Assembly (NCBI GenBank): GCA_004558105.1 | Contig: SFEB01000004.1 | Location: 1 to 64,000, forward strand | Length of the DNA stretch: 64,000 nucleotides | Origin: Clostridiales bacterium | Lineage (GTDB): Bacteria; Bacillota; Clostridia; Christensenellales; CAG-314 | Direction of reading: 5' to 3' | Shown: positions 63,827 through 64,000 of the stretch, piece by piece | Layout: every line of letters starts with the position of its first letter | Position numbering within the stretch: position 1 is the first letter of the stretch | Notes under the pieces: model-generated | Told to the model about the DNA's origin: nothing | The model's input: the letters and a program-made list of their open reading frames with translations, nothing else | Database searches by the model: none | Program-made: the position numbers and the translations under genes

Positions 63827-64000
63827 TGAAAGAAATTATCGACAGCATTTTAAAAGCAGAGCAACAGGCGGAGCAGATCGTTGCCGACGCCAAGGTAAAA
63901 GCCGCAAAAATCACCGGCGACGGCGAAGCGCAGGTCATGAAAGTTAACGCCACTTCGCAGGAAGACGTTAAAAACGCCAAGCGCAGTGCGGCAAAAGCGG
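63827..64000 (+). CDS. Partial V-type ATPase peripheral stalk subunit (G/H-like)
   Basis: The frame opens at the ATG at 63827 behind AAGGCAAGG and is open at the window edge. MKEIIDSILKAEQQAEQIVADAKVKA is a charged, Ala-rich coiled coil with the AExxA spacing of V-ATPase stalk subunits (AhaH/NtpF-like), which usually start the operon. Only 58 codons are visible, so the identification is moderate; another coiled-coil protein is possible. Confidence 0.65.

Overview
The window looks like the chromosomal origin region of a spore-forming member of the Bacillota, most likely class Clostridia. The basis is the rpmH-rnpA-yidD-yidC-jag-mnmE-mnmG-rsmG-parA-parB gene order beside dnaA and dnaN, the spoIIGA-sigE-spoIIE sporulation genes, AGGAG-type ribosome binding sites, and TTGACA-17-TATAAT promoters. 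No species can be named from sequence reading alone.

Layout. 1-337: AT-rich piece of a YD-repeat (Rhs-like) protein. 338-6072: FAD oxidoreductase, tryptophanase, and a padR-prmA-mtaB group. 6073-11198: a tightly overlapping lysine/diaminopimelate operon (dapF-dapA-dapB-dapH-asd-deacetylase, acetylated branch). 11308-16389: Mrp ATPase, then a marR-ABC-ABC exporter operon with a promoter and probable operator. 16625-26347: aldehyde dehydrogenase and, on the + strand, S51 peptidase, AEC transporter, dut, Na/Pi transporter, TSCPD protein behind a DnaA-box cluster, RadC, dipeptidase, radical SAM and TatD. 26439-31145: YwaF-like protein and the spoIIGA-sigE-spoIIE operon. 31385-31458: tRNA-Gly(CCC). 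31802-32716: lipoprotein with foreign-looking codon use. 33256-40393: M18 aminopeptidase, uppP, ychF, WalJ-like hydrolase, CPBP protease, rlmH, M14 peptidase, tadA.

40394-42985 is a 2.6-kb gene-free stretch with seven parS-like sites and a sharp switch in strand composition near 42.2 kb. Then come a cobalamin riboswitch controlling a YitT-type membrane protein, cvpA, dnaA (- strand) and, divergent from it, dnaN (+ strand) leading into the rpmH-to-parB block. metG, gltX, a Ktr/Trk potassium pair, a cysteine desulfidase-type protein and the first codons of a V-type ATPase stalk gene finish the window.

How the parts fit. ParA and ParB (55-57 kb) should act on the parS array at 41-42.5 kb, and DnaA on the dnaA-dnaN interval and possibly on the box cluster at 22.2 kb. 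The diaminopimelate pathway supplies peptidoglycan and lysine. SpoIIE, SpoIIGA and SigE form the forespore-to-mother-cell signalling step of sporulation. The most unusual points are the inverted dnaA/dnaN arrangement, the parS array sitting on a composition switch, an apparent one-base frameshift in rpmH, the B12 riboswitch on a YitT gene, the distant DnaA-box cluster, and two genes whose promoters predict leaderless mRNAs.
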